DNA from: Gaiellasilicea sp963789355
GTDB lineage: Bacteria; Actinomycetota; Thermoleophilia; Gaiellales; Gaiellaceae
Reading direction: 5' to 3'
NCBI GenBank assembly: GCA_963789355.1
Contig: CAWBKK010000003.1
Location: forward strand, 199,572 to 263,571
DNA: 64,000 nt
Below the pieces are notes generated by a model that ran no database searches, was not told where the DNA came from, and was given only the letters and a program-made list of their open reading frames with translations. The translations under genes and the position numbers were made by a program. This document shows positions 1-7,601 of the stretch, one piece after another. Numbering within the stretch: the first letter of the stretch is position 1; every line of letters begins with the position of its first letter.

Positions 1-465
1 GTCACCCAGCGGCATCGCGGCGGCCGCGTCCACGACGACGCGCTCGGCGAGCGCGCCCGTCGCGGTGCCGCGGTAGATCATCTCGCCGGCGAGCGAGAGC
101 CCGGTGCGGCCGCCGAGCAGCGTTCCCTTCCCGATCGCCGCCCGCAACGGCCCGCACGCGGCCGGGCGGCCACGCTGACAGGCGCCGCAGTCGCCGCACG
201 CCGGCGCCCAGGAGAGGACGACGCGGTCGCCTTCGCTGACCTCCGTCACGTCCGAGCCGACCGCCTCGACGAGGCCCGCGCCCTCGTGGCCGAGCACGAT
301 CGGCGTCGGCCGGTCCCACTCGCCCTTGTAGGAATGGAGGTCGGTCCCGCAGACGCCGACGGCGCTCATCCGGACGACGACCTCACCCGGCAGCGGCTCC
401 TCGACATCGAGCTCCTCGACCACGAGCGCGCCCGGCTCGTGCATCACGGCCGCGCGCGTCCTCAT
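1..465 (-). CDS. Zinc-dependent alcohol dehydrogenase, partial (N-terminal 155 residues)
   Basis: Medium-chain Zn-dependent dehydrogenase that would oxidise an alcohol or polyol with NAD(P). The catalytic-zinc region is visible: GVCGTD with Cys39, then GHEGAG with His60 and Glu61. The structural zinc cysteines lie in CGDCGACQRGRPAAC (Cys90, 93, 96, 104). The ATG at 465 shares an ATGA overlap with the stop of the upstream SDR gene, so the two are probably co-translated. The C-terminal Rossmann half lies beyond the left edge, so cofactor preference cannot be read. Substrate unknown; the SDR neighbour suggests a small sugar or polyol oxidation route (inference). Confidence 0.9.
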   Translation of the reverse strand, partial: MRTRAAVMHEPGALVVEELDVEEPLPGEVVVRMSAVGVCGTDLHSYKGEWDRPTPIVLGHEGAGLVEAVGSDVTEVSEGDRVVLSWAPACGDCGACQRGRPAACGPLRAAIGKGTLLGGRTGLSLAGEMIYRGTATGALAERVVVDAAAAMPLGD

Positions 466-1174
466 CGCATCAACATCCCGCCGTTGACGTCGAGCGTCGC
501 GCCGGTGACGAACCCGGCCGCGTCGGAGGCGAGATACGCGACCGCGGCGGCGACCTCCTCCGGTTGTCCGAGCCGGCCGACGGGGATCGTCTTCAGCATC
601 GCCTCCAGGCGCTCGGGCGCGACGGAGGCGGCCATCGGACCGTCGATCGCAGCCGGGGCGACGGCGTTCACGGTCACGCCGGAACCGGCCAGCTCGGTCG
701 CGGCATGCCGCGTCAGGGCGATGATCGCCGCCTTCGACGTGGCGTAGTGAACGCCGGTGACGGCACGGTTGTTCTGGCCCGCGACCGAAGCGAGGTTGAC
801 GATCCGGCCCGCGCCGCGGTCGCGCATCTGCGCACCGACGACGCGGATGCCGAGATAGGTACCGCGCAGGTTCGTCGCCAGCACGTCGTCCCATTCGTCC
901 ACGTCGATCTCCCAGAACGAGCGGATCTCGGTGCGGGCGGCGTTGTTGACGAGCACGTCGACGTCGCCGGCGCGGTCGCGAGCAGCCGCTGCCAGGACTC
1001 GAGGCTGCGAACGTCGTGCTCGACCGGCTCGCCGCCGATCTCGGCCGCGACCCGCTCGGCGCCGGCGGCGTCCAGGTCCGCGAGCAGAACGCGGTCGCCG
1101 TCGGCCGCGAGCCGCCGTGCGATCGCCTCGCCGAGCCCGCGTGCCGCGCCGGTGACGATCGCAGTGCGGGTCAC
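462..1174 (-). pseudogene. SDR-family oxidoreductase, split by a frameshift
   Basis: Short-chain dehydrogenase/reductase. The N-terminal part, from GTG at 1174, carries the Rossmann motif TGAARGLG and reads to about SWQRLLATA. The rest (DVDVLVNNAA, then VHYATSKAAI with the catalytic Tyr and Lys, ending MLMR) is in another frame. The switch lies at roughly 966-981 and would be repaired by one extra base. Both halves together give about 236 residues, a normal SDR length. GTG overlaps the XdhC stop as GTGA, and the stop overlaps the dehydrogenase start as ATGA, so operon structure is intact. This may be a sequence error rather than a dead gene. Confidence 0.8.
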
Positions 1175-1902
1175 GCGTGAATGCGGCGCGTCGAGGCGCT
1201 CAACGGGCCGCCCGCGCGGCCGCTCCGGGCCGCCATCGCCTCGGCGAGGATCGAGAGCGCGGTCTCGGGGACCGAGTCGGCGCCGAGGTCCAGGCCGCAC
1301 GGGCCGGCGATCCGTTCGATCGCCTCCTCGCCGACGCCCGCCTCGCGCAGGCGCTCGCGCTTGCGCTCCTGATTCCGGCGGCCGCCGATCAGGCCGATGT
1401 AGAACGCGTCCGTCGCGAGCGCGAGCTCGAGCGCGGGCAGGTCGAACTTGTCGTCGTGAGTGAGGATCACGATCGCGGTCGCGTGGTCGGGCGCAACTTG
1501 TGCGAACGCGTCCTCGGGCCAGGCGACGATCAGCTCGTCCGCGCTCGGCATCCGCTCGCGGGTGGCGAACTTGGCGCGCGCGTCGGCGACGATCGTCGTC
1601 CAGCCGAGCAGCTTCGCGGCCGCCGCGAGCGCCTCGGCCGTGTCGACGGCGCCGTAGACGAGCAGGCGAGGCGGCGGTCCGTAGACCTCGGCGAAGACGG
1701 TACGGCCCTCGAGCTCGACCGTCCGGCTACGGGCGCCGCGGATCAGCTCGGGGGCGTGCTCGGCCAGCTCCGGCGGGCCGTCGCCGACGGTCTCGCCGCC
1801 CTCGACGACGAGCAGCTTCGAGCCGAGACCGTCTCCTTCGACGACGGTGAGGACGACCGCGCGCGCACCCTCGCGCTGAACCTGGAGGAGCCGCGCGATC
1901 AA
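1171..1902 (-). CDS. XdhC-family protein, C-terminal Rossmann type
   Basis: 243-residue protein of the XdhC/CoxF family; XdhC helps insert molybdenum cofactor into xanthine-dehydrogenase-type enzymes. The C-terminal half has the XdhC_C features: LLVYGAVDTAEAL, TIVADARAKFATRERMP, VILTHDDKFD and FYIGLIGGRRNQERKRERLREAGV. TTG at 1902 overlaps the TGA of the preceding XdhC protein (TTGA), which sets the start. The larger open frame continuing upstream to 4131 is accidental: it runs antisense-free through a different gene and only this part matches a family. No molybdenum hydroxylase subunit is in the window. Confidence 0.85.
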   Translation of the reverse strand: MIARLLQVQREGARAVVLTVVEGDGLGSKLLVVEGGETVGDGPPELAEHAPELIRGARSRTVELEGRTVFAEVYGPPPRLLVYGAVDTAEALAAAAKLLGWTTIVADARAKFATRERMPSADELIVAWPEDAFAQVAPDHATAIVILTHDDKFDLPALELALATDAFYIGLIGGRRNQERKRERLREAGVGEEAIERIAGPCGLDLGADSVPETALSILAEAMAARSGRAGGPLSASTRRIHA

Positions 1903-2210
1903 GAGAGGCGCTCGACGAAGACGTCGATCTCGCCGCCGCAGGGCAGGCCGACCGCCCAGGCCTCCTCGTCGCTGATCCCGTAGGAGATCAGCTTCGGCTC
2001 GCCGCTCGCGAACACCTCCTGCGCCTGCTCGAAGACGTCGCCCTCGACGCAGCCGCCCGAGACGGAGCCGCAGAGCTTGCCGCTCTCGGAGACGGCGAGA
2101 CTCGATCCGACCGGCCGCGGCGCCGAGCGCCGGTTCGCGACGACCGTGGCGACGACGACCGCCTCGCCCGCCTGCTGCCAGCGCTCGATCTCGCTGAGAA
2201 TCTCCTTCAC
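1899..2210 (-). CDS. XdhC-family protein, N-terminal CoxI type
   Basis: 103-residue protein corresponding to the XdhC_CoxI domain that normally forms the N-terminal half of XdhC. Visible signature: VVVATVVANRRSAPRPVGSSLAV near residues 18-40, then GSVSGGCVEGDVF, including the conserved cysteine, and a GLPCGGEIDVFVE end. The GTG at 2210 gives the family-typical beginning (VKEILSEIERW); a TTG at 2246 would add 12 unlike residues. It overlaps the next XdhC gene by 4 nt, so the two halves of one classical protein are two genes here. It is divergent from the small plus-strand gene at 2231. Confidence 0.82.
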   Translation of the reverse strand: MKEILSEIERWQQAGEAVVVATVVANRRSAPRPVGSSLAVSESGKLCGSVSGGCVEGDVFEQAQEVFASGEPKLISYGISDEEAWAVGLPCGGEIDVFVERLS

Positions 2211-2230
2211 CCTTGTAGCCTGCCTGTTCG

Positions 2231-2434
2231 ATGACCGACCAGGCAAGCGTTAGCCTCCTTCGCTGGTTACGCCGGCAGCTGCGCGAACCGACGCCGTGGC
2301 GCGAGCACCTCGAGGCGGCGGTCGCGAACGACGATCCCGTCGAGGCGCGCCGGCTGCTCGAGCGGATGGACTTCACGGAGGCGCAGCGGCACCACGTCGC
2401 CGGCCTGATCGACCGCTGGGAGGAAGGTCGCTGA
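2231..2434 (+). CDS. Small hypothetical protein, 67 aa
   Basis: ATG start, basic and acidic mixed small protein (about one third Arg/Glu) without signal peptide or membrane segment. It is predicted mostly helical (RWLRRQLREPTPWREHLEAAV, then EARRLLERMDFTEAQRHHVAGLIDRWEE). A TAGCCT hexamer 9 nt before the ATG could be a -10 element. The next gene starts 5 nt after its stop, so the two are probably one transcript. I do not recognise a family; the helical pattern resembles a small protein-interaction module. Confidence 0.6.
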   Translation: MTDQASVSLLRWLRRQLREPTPWREHLEAAVANDDPVEARRLLERMDFTEAQRHHVAGLIDRWEEGR

Positions 2435-2439
2435 ACCGC

Positions 2440-2829
2440 ATGGCGGAGAACGCGGCGCTCGTCCGCCGGATCATGCAGGCGTTCGCGGACAAGGAAGGCT
2501 TCGCGCTCCGCGAGTGCTTCACGGAGGATGCCGTCTGGCACGTGCCCGGTACTGGCGTCATGTCCGGCACCTACAACGGCCGCTCCGAGATCTTCCGCTT
2601 TCTCGCCCGCCTTCCGAAGCTGACGAACGGCACCTACCGCTCGACCTTCATCGACGCGCTCGCGAGCGAGGAGCGCGGCGCCGGGCTCTACCGCGCGCAG
2701 GGCGAGCGCGAGGGCCGGACGATCGACATCGAGCAACTGCTCCTCTTCACGATCCGCGACGGCCTCGTCACCGAGGTGCTGGCGCTGCCGAGCGACCCGG
2801 CGGCGTTCGACGCCTTCTGGGCCGGGTAG
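2440..2829 (+). CDS. SnoaL-like / NTF2-fold protein
   Basis: 129-residue protein of the nuclear transport factor 2 (SnoaL-like polyketide cyclase) fold. The pattern is an N-terminal helix (ENAALVRRIMQAFADKEG), then CFTEDAVWHVPGTGVMSGTYNGRSEIFRFLARL, then sheet strands ending in LVTEVLALPSDPAAFDAFW. Such cone-shaped proteins range from ester cyclases and ketosteroid isomerases to non-enzymatic binders, so activity is not assignable. ATG at 2440 follows GGAAGG about 12 nt upstream. It converges on the CorC-like gene with a 2-nt gap. Confidence 0.8.
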   Translation: MAENAALVRRIMQAFADKEGFALRECFTEDAVWHVPGTGVMSGTYNGRSEIFRFLARLPKLTNGTYRSTFIDALASEERGAGLYRAQGEREGRTIDIEQLLLFTIRDGLVTEVLALPSDPAAFDAFWAG

Positions 2830-2831
2830 GA

Positions 2832-4131
2832 CTACTCCTCGACGGGCTCCGACCGGGGCAGCGGCTCGCGGAACTCGACCTCGAGCCGCTGGATCCGGGA
2901 GCCCTCGATCTCGAGCACGCGCAACGCGAGTCCGTCGGCCTGAATCTCGTCGCCGACCTCGGGCGCGCGGCCGAGCGCGCCGAAGACCATCCCGGCCATC
3001 GTGTGGTAGTCCTCGATCTCCATCCCCGTCCCGAACTGCTCGTTGAAGTCGTCGATCGGGAAGGTGCCGTCGATCCGGATGTGGGTCTCGTCGACCCGCT
3101 CGACCGACTCGTCGGGCAAGTCGAACTCGTCCTCGATCTCGCCGACGATCTCCTCCAGCAGGTCCTCGAGCGTGACGATCCCCTGCATTGCGCCGTACTC
3201 GTCGACGACGACGGCCATGTGCTGGTTCTGCTTCCGGAACTCGGCCAGCAGCGACGCGAGGTCCTTCGTCTCGGGGACGATGTAGACGGGCCGCAGCAGC
3301 TGCTCGAGATCGACGTTCGCGATCCCGCGGTCGTGGAGGGCGGAGAAGAGGTCGCGCACGTGCAGGATCCCGGCGATCTCGTCGAGCGAGTCGCGGTAGA
3401 CGGGATAGCGGGTGTACGGCGAGTCGACGAGCGCCGCGAGCGCCTCCTCGGTGGGCATCGAGATCGAGATCGCGACCACCTGCGGCCGCGGCACCATCAC
3501 CTCGTGGACTTCCTTGTCCGCGAAGTCGAAGACCTTGTAGAGCATCTCCTCTTCGGTCGTCGCGATCACGCCTGCGTCCTCGGCGCCCGCGACGATGTGC
3601 CGGATGTCCTCCTCGGTGTGGGCAAGCTCCCCGGCCGGCGCCGGCCTGACGCCGAAGAGTCGCGTGACCGCGTTGGCCGTCAGCTGCAGCAGCCAGTTGA
3701 ACGGCCTCGTCGCCGACCTGGACCAGCTCGAGCGGGAGAGCGACGATCTTCGCGATCGGCTCCGCCTTCTGGAGCGCCAGCGACTTGGGGACGAGCTCGC
3801 CGAGGGCGACGCTGAGGTAGGTCAGGATCAGGAACGCGAGCGCGTAGGCGATCCCGTGCGAGAGCGGCGAGTCGAAGTAGTCGGTCAGGAGCGGCTGCCC
3901 GACCGCGCCCAGGGCGATGCCGAAGACGGTGATCCCGATCTGGACCGTACCGATGAACTTGACCGGATGGTCCATCAGGTCGAGCGCCGCGCGGGCACGA
4001 CGGCTGCCGGCCTCGGCGTCGGGCTCGAGCCGCGTTCGGCGCGCGGTCACGAGCGCGTATTCGGCCGCAACGAAGACCGCGTTCCCGAGCACGAGCAGGA
4101 GGATCGCGAGGATGCGGAGGGCGTCGCTCAT
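2832..4131 (-). pseudogene. CorC/HlyC-type CNNM membrane protein with CBS pair, frameshifted
   Basis: Protein of the CNNM/CorC family, thought to take part in Mg2+ and metal homeostasis at the cytoplasmic membrane. The first 145 or so residues (from ATG 4131) form the membrane domain: ILLLVLGNAVFVAAEYALV, FIGTVQIGITVFGIALGAVG, AFLILTYLSVALGELVPKS. The remainder is in another frame (TRPFNWLLQLTANAV onward): MVPRPQVVAI and two CBS motifs (YPVYRDSLDEIAG, MAVVVDEYGAMQGIVTLEDL), then the CorC_HlyC C-terminal domain. The change of frame is near 3718, where one surplus base would explain it. The full family order is present, so either a recent mutation or a sequence error. Confidence 0.82.
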
Positions 4132-4155
4132 GCCCCGCTCTCCGGGGCCCGCGCA

Positions 4156-5115
4156 CTAGAGGGATCGTCGTCCAAGCTGGCGCGCAGTATAGGCAACGAT
4201 TCCGACGTCCTCGCGCCGCTCCGCGCGCTCTTCGAGGACGAGCCGCTCGAGATGGGACAGCGTCTCGGCGACGGCAAACCGGCGTGATGCGGCCTTGAGC
4301 TCGGCCCCGAAGAGGTCGAACGAGACCTCGTAGGCACTCCGCGGCGTCTCGCTCAGGGCGGCCTCCGCGAACGCGAGCCGCTCGTGGTGGTGCTCGATCA
4401 GCTCACGGGCGCGTCCGACCGGATCGGCGATCGGGTCGCCGTGGCCGGGCAGCGCGATCTCCGGCGCGAGCTCGATCGTCCGCTCGAGCGACTCGAGGAA
4501 GTCGCCAAGCGGGTCGGGCCGGCTCGCCGGCCAGAGCCCGACGGTCGGCGAGATCCGGCCGAGCAGGTGGTCGGCCGAGACGAGCACGCGCTCCTTCAGC
4601 AGGCAGAGCTGGCCGTCGGCGTGGCCCGGAGCGGCGACGAGCTCCCAGCCGTCGAGCCGATCGCCGTCGTCGACGAGGATCGGGTCGCGCTGGAAGCGGA
4701 TGAACGGCCGGTAGACGTCACCAGAGCCGATCAGCTCCTGGGTGATCTCGCTCGGGACGCCGTGCGTCCGGAACCAGTCGGCGATTCGCTCCGGCCAGTT
4801 CGGATTTCCCCAGACGAGCTCGCACTGGGCGTAGTCGAGCGCGCCCTGGTAGACCGGTGCCCGCGTCAGCTCCGCGACGTCGGCGGCGGCGCCGACGTGG
4901 TCGGGGTGGAAGTGGGTGACGAAGATCCGCGCCACCTCGGCGCCGGCCAGCGACTCGCGCCAGACCTCCTGAGCGTCCGGGAGGCCGATGCCCGTGTCGA
5001 CGAGCGTCCAGCCGTCCTCGCCCGGGAGCAGGTAGGAGTGCACGTGGCCGGGTCGCGTCGGCAGCGGGGTCGTGATCCGGCGGATCCCGAAGGGCAGCTC
5101 CATCCGGGGATCCAA
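4156..5115 (-). CDS. MBL-fold metallo-hydrolase
   Basis: 319-residue metallo-beta-lactamase-fold hydrolase of the glyoxalase II-like group. The metal motif THFHPDHVG is at residues 67-75 (His68, His70, Asp72, His73); further ligands are likely in APGHADGQ and the C-terminal LPGHGDPI. A helical C-terminal extension (HLERLVLEERAER) follows the core, as in LACTB2-like enzymes; the substrate, perhaps a thioester or lactone, is not readable. ATG at 5115 and ATG at 5103 are both possible starts. It diverges from the SOS-controlled radical SAM gene and ends 25 nt before the CorC-like gene. Confidence 0.87.
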   Translation of the reverse strand: MDPRMELPFGIRRITTPLPTRPGHVHSYLLPGEDGWTLVDTGIGLPDAQEVWRESLAGAEVARIFVTHFHPDHVGAAADVAELTRAPVYQGALDYAQCELVWGNPNWPERIADWFRTHGVPSEITQELIGSGDVYRPFIRFQRDPILVDDGDRLDGWELVAAPGHADGQLCLLKERVLVSADHLLGRISPTVGLWPASRPDPLGDFLESLERTIELAPEIALPGHGDPIADPVGRARELIEHHHERLAFAEAALSETPRSAYEVSFDLFGAELKAASRRFAVAETLSHLERLVLEERAERREDVGIVAYTARQLGRRSL

Positions 5116-5119
5116 TCAG

Positions 5120-5149
5120 TTGCCGCGATACGAACACATGTTCTATCCT
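5120..5149 (+). promoter_or_regulatory. SOS promoter: LexA box between -35 and -10
   Basis: GAACACATGTTC at 5132-5143 fits the Gram-positive/actinobacterial LexA box core GAAC-N4-GTTC, with the consensus C before it (5131) but T instead of G after it. It lies in the 18-nt spacer between TTGCCG (5120-5125) and TATCCT (5144-5149). The ATG at 5156 is 6 nt after the -10, so the transcript should be leaderless. LexA bound here would block RNA polymerase directly. Confidence 0.75.
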
Positions 5150-5155
5150 GCACGG

Positions 5156-6052
5156 ATGCGGGTCGCCTATCACGAGGAGGAGTGCCGGAGCGCGCTCAAC
5201 CGCGTCCGGGGAATGCCGTTCGCCTGGTCGCTCAACCCGTACGGCGGCTGCGTCCACCGTTGCACGTTCTGCTACGTCCGGGCGTTCGAGCTGCGGGCCG
5301 ACCGGCCGGCCGACGACCGCTACGGCCGCTCGATCCGCGTCAAGGTCAACGTCGCCGAGGTGCTCGCGCGCGAGCTGGGGCGGCGGTCGTGGGCGAAGGA
5401 GCTGGTAGCGATCGGCGCCGCCACCGACCCCTATCAACCGGCGGAGGGGCGCTACGGGCTGACGCGCGCGTGCATCGAAGCGCTTGGCCGGGCCGGGTCC
5501 CCGTTCGGGATCATCACGCGCGGGCCGCTGATCGTCCGGGACGTCGACGTCCTCGCCGAGGCCGCGCGCCGGGCGGGGGTGACGGTGACGTTCTCGGTGC
5601 CGACGCTCGACCGCGACGTCTGGCGGACGACCGAGCCGGGGACGGCGCCACCGCGGCAGCGCCTGCGCGCGCTGGCGCAGCTCGTCGAGGCGGGGATCGA
5701 GGCGAACGTCGGCATGGCGCCGATCCTGCCCGGGCTCTCCGACCGGCCGGAGCAGCTCGCCGAGGTGGTCAAGGCAGCCCGCGCCGCGGGCGCGACGGGC
5801 ATCTGGGCGAACCTGCTCTACCTGCGGCCTGGGACGAAGGAGCACTTCCTCGAGGCGCTCGCCCGCGACTGGCCGGAGCAGCTCGAACGCTACGAGAGCA
5901 TGTACGCGAAGGGCGCCTACCTGCCGCGGACGGAGGTCGATCCGGTGCGGGCGCAGGTGCGGGGCCTGGCCCGGGCCAACGGCGTCCGCGACCGCCGGCC
6001 TGCACCGCTGACGCCGCCGCCGGAGCCCGTTCAGCTCTCGTTGGGTATGTGA
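5156..6052 (+). CDS. SPL/Rv2578c-family radical SAM protein, probable SOS gene
   Basis: 298-residue radical SAM protein of the spore-photoproduct-lyase-like (Rv2578c) family. The 4Fe-4S cluster motif CVHRCTFCY holds Cys32, Cys36 and Cys39 (CX3CX2C). Downstream VAIGAATDPYQPAE and FGIITRGPLIVRDVDVL are typical of the SPL-like barrel, as is the LPGLSD segment. The ATG at 5156 is chosen because an upstream ATG (5138) lies inside the LexA box and because the -10 element places transcription start at 5156. Substrate is unproven; family and SOS control suggest a role in DNA damage (established for the regulation of the mycobacterial homologue, inferred here). Confidence 0.88.
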   Translation: MRVAYHEEECRSALNRVRGMPFAWSLNPYGGCVHRCTFCYVRAFELRADRPADDRYGRSIRVKVNVAEVLARELGRRSWAKELVAIGAATDPYQPAEGRYGLTRACIEALGRAGSPFGIITRGPLIVRDVDVLAEAARRAGVTVTFSVPTLDRDVWRTTEPGTAPPRQRLRALAQLVEAGIEANVGMAPILPGLSDRPEQLAEVVKAARAAGATGIWANLLYLRPGTKEHFLEALARDWPEQLERYESMYAKGAYLPRTEVDPVRAQVRGLARANGVRDRRPAPLTPPPEPVQLSLGM

Positions 6053-6083
6053 AGGCCGACCCGCGGCATAGACTTCCCCGGCG

Positions 6084-6707
6084 ATGCCCGAGGAGATCAC
6101 CTGCCTGATCGTCGACGACCACGAGGTCGTGCGCGAAGGGCTGCGGCTCTCGCTCTCGCGGGCGCCGCACATCCGCGTGATCGGAGAGGCCTCCGACGGC
6201 GCCGGAGCGGTCGCTCTGGTCGAGCGCCGGCGGCCCCAGGTCGTGATCATGGACGTCCGGATGCCCGGGATGGACGGGCTCGAGGCGACGAAGCAGATCA
6301 AGGAGAAGGTGCCCGAGACGGCGGTGCTGATCTTCACCGCCTACAGCGAGCGCTCGCTGCTCGGGCGGGGCCTCGAGTCGGGCGCGAAGGGCTACATCCT
6401 CAAGGAGGCGCCGCACGCGACGTTGCTGCGCGCGATCGAGAAGGTCGCCGGAGGCGAGAGCTTCGTCGACCCCGCTCTGATGCCGGCGTTCCTGACCGGC
6501 AAGGAGCAGAACGAGATGCTCACCTCGCGCGAGCGCGAGATCCTGCAACTGCTCGCCGACGGGATGTCGAACGCCGACGTCGCCGCCCGCCTCTTCATCA
6601 GCCAGGAGACGGTCAAGAGCCACGTCCGCCACATCCTCGCGAAGCTCGAGGCCGATACGCGGACACACGCGGTCGCGATCGCGCTGCGCGACGCGATCAT
6701 CGACTGA
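6084..6707 (+). CDS. NarL/FixJ-type response regulator
   Basis: 207-residue two-component regulator. The receiver domain has the acidic pair Asp11/Asp12, phospho-acceptor Asp57 in VVIMDVRMPGMDG, Thr85 and Lys107 (LKEAP). The C-terminal LuxR-type HTH (about residues 143-205) shows LTSREREILQLLADGMSNADVAARLFISQETVKSHV in segments. It is followed directly by its histidine kinase with a TGATG overlap at 6705-6709. A TAGACT hexamer lies 9 nt before the ATG, suggesting a very short leader. Target genes unknown. Confidence 0.93.
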   Translation: MPEEITCLIVDDHEVVREGLRLSLSRAPHIRVIGEASDGAGAVALVERRRPQVVIMDVRMPGMDGLEATKQIKEKVPETAVLIFTAYSERSLLGRGLESGAKGYILKEAPHATLLRAIEKVAGGESFVDPALMPAFLTGKEQNEMLTSREREILQLLADGMSNADVAARLFISQETVKSHVRHILAKLEADTRTHAVAIALRDAIID

Positions 6708-7363
6708 TGTCCGCGCGCGATGACGAGCGCGAGCGGCTCGTCGAGCGGATCATCACGGCCGAGCAGGACGAGCGGCGCCGGCTCGCACTCTTCCTCCACG
6801 ACGGCCCGGTCCAGAACCTCGCCGGGATCGCGCTGATGCTCGACGCGGCGGTGCAGGCGATCGACGACGGCCGGCCCGAGGCGGCGCGCGGGATCATGGC
6901 GTCCGCGCTCGAACGCCACCGGGAGACGATCCGCTCGCTCCGCGACCTCTCCTTCAACATCGAGCCGGTCGTCCTCCGCGACCAGGGGTTCGGCGCCGCC
7001 GTCGACGAGCTCGCAAACCAGCTCGGGATGGAGCATCGCGTGCAGATCGAGGTCGACGTCGCGCCGGCGGCGCGGCTCGGCGAGAAGGAGCAAGTCGGCC
7101 TCTACCAGATCGTGCGCGAGTCGCTGAACCAGGCGGTCCGGCGCGGGCCGCCCTCGAAGATCTCGGTCACGATCCAGGAGACGACGGCCGGCCAGATCGA
7201 GACGATCGTCGCCGACAACGGCACGGGCGAGCGGCGCACAGCTGCACTCGCGGCGATCGGCGAGCGCGCATCGACCCTGAACGGCCGCTTCTCGGTCGAG
7301 CAGGGAGCAGACGGGGGCACCGCGATCCGGGTCGTTCTTCCCGCCTACGCCGGGCGTCCGTAG
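6707..7363 (+). CDS. Small cytoplasmic histidine kinase (HisKA_3)
   Basis: 218-residue NarX/DesK-type sensor kinase with no transmembrane or sensor domain. It has a dimerisation and phosphoacceptor helix with LFLHDGPVQNLAG (His31) and a degenerate HATPase. The N-box reads RESLNQAVRRG where the family has a conserved N-A-x-K-H pattern; the D-box is VADNGTG, but the glycine-rich lid that usually follows (GxGLxxM) is replaced by AAIGERASTLNG, then GGTAIRVVLP. Translationally coupled to the response regulator. With no input domain it must get its signal from a partner protein or through the DHp domain itself. Confidence 0.88.
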   Translation: MSARDDERERLVERIITAEQDERRRLALFLHDGPVQNLAGIALMLDAAVQAIDDGRPEAARGIMASALERHRETIRSLRDLSFNIEPVVLRDQGFGAAVDELANQLGMEHRVQIEVDVAPAARLGEKEQVGLYQIVRESLNQAVRRGPPSKISVTIQETTAGQIETIVADNGTGERRTAALAAIGERASTLNGRFSVEQGADGGTAIRVVLPAYAGRP

Positions 7364-7397
7364 CCCGCGGCCGGGCTGCCGCTAGACTTCGCCGCCG

Positions 7398-7601
7398 ATG
7401 GAGAACGGCCACCACCAGCCCGGCGGGCACCTGCTCTTCATCTGGTCGACGAACGGCTGGACGCTCCAGCAGCGCGACGGCGACGTCCCGGCCCTCGGCT
7501 CGACGGTGGAGGCCAATGAGACGCTCCTGCAGGTCAGCAAGATCGGCCCCTCGCCGCTCCCCGGCGACCGCCGCCCCTGCGCGTACACGCAGCTCGCCTA
7601 G
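7398..7601 (+). CDS. Small hypothetical protein with KIGPSPLPGDRRPCAY tail
   Basis: 67-residue soluble protein: an N-terminal GGHLLFIWSTNGWTLQQRDG beta-rich part and a conserved-looking C-terminus (VSKIGPSPLPGDRRPCAYTQL). I recall similar short proteins in related actinobacteria but no function. The -10-like TAGACT 9 nt before the ATG repeats the arrangement at the response regulator gene (TAGACTTC then CCG, CG, ATG). It ends convergently, overlapping the flavoprotein stop by 3 nt. Confidence 0.7.
   Translation: MENGHHQPGGHLLFIWSTNGWTLQQRDGDVPALGSTVEANETLLQVSKIGPSPLPGDRRPCAYTQLA

Noticed and set aside
1171..4131. Single 986-residue minus-strand reading frame covering both CorC-like and XdhC genes
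   Set aside because: Only the first ~145 and last ~240 residues match families; the middle is low-complexity Arg-rich out-of-frame sequence. It results from a frame shared by chance after the CorC break.
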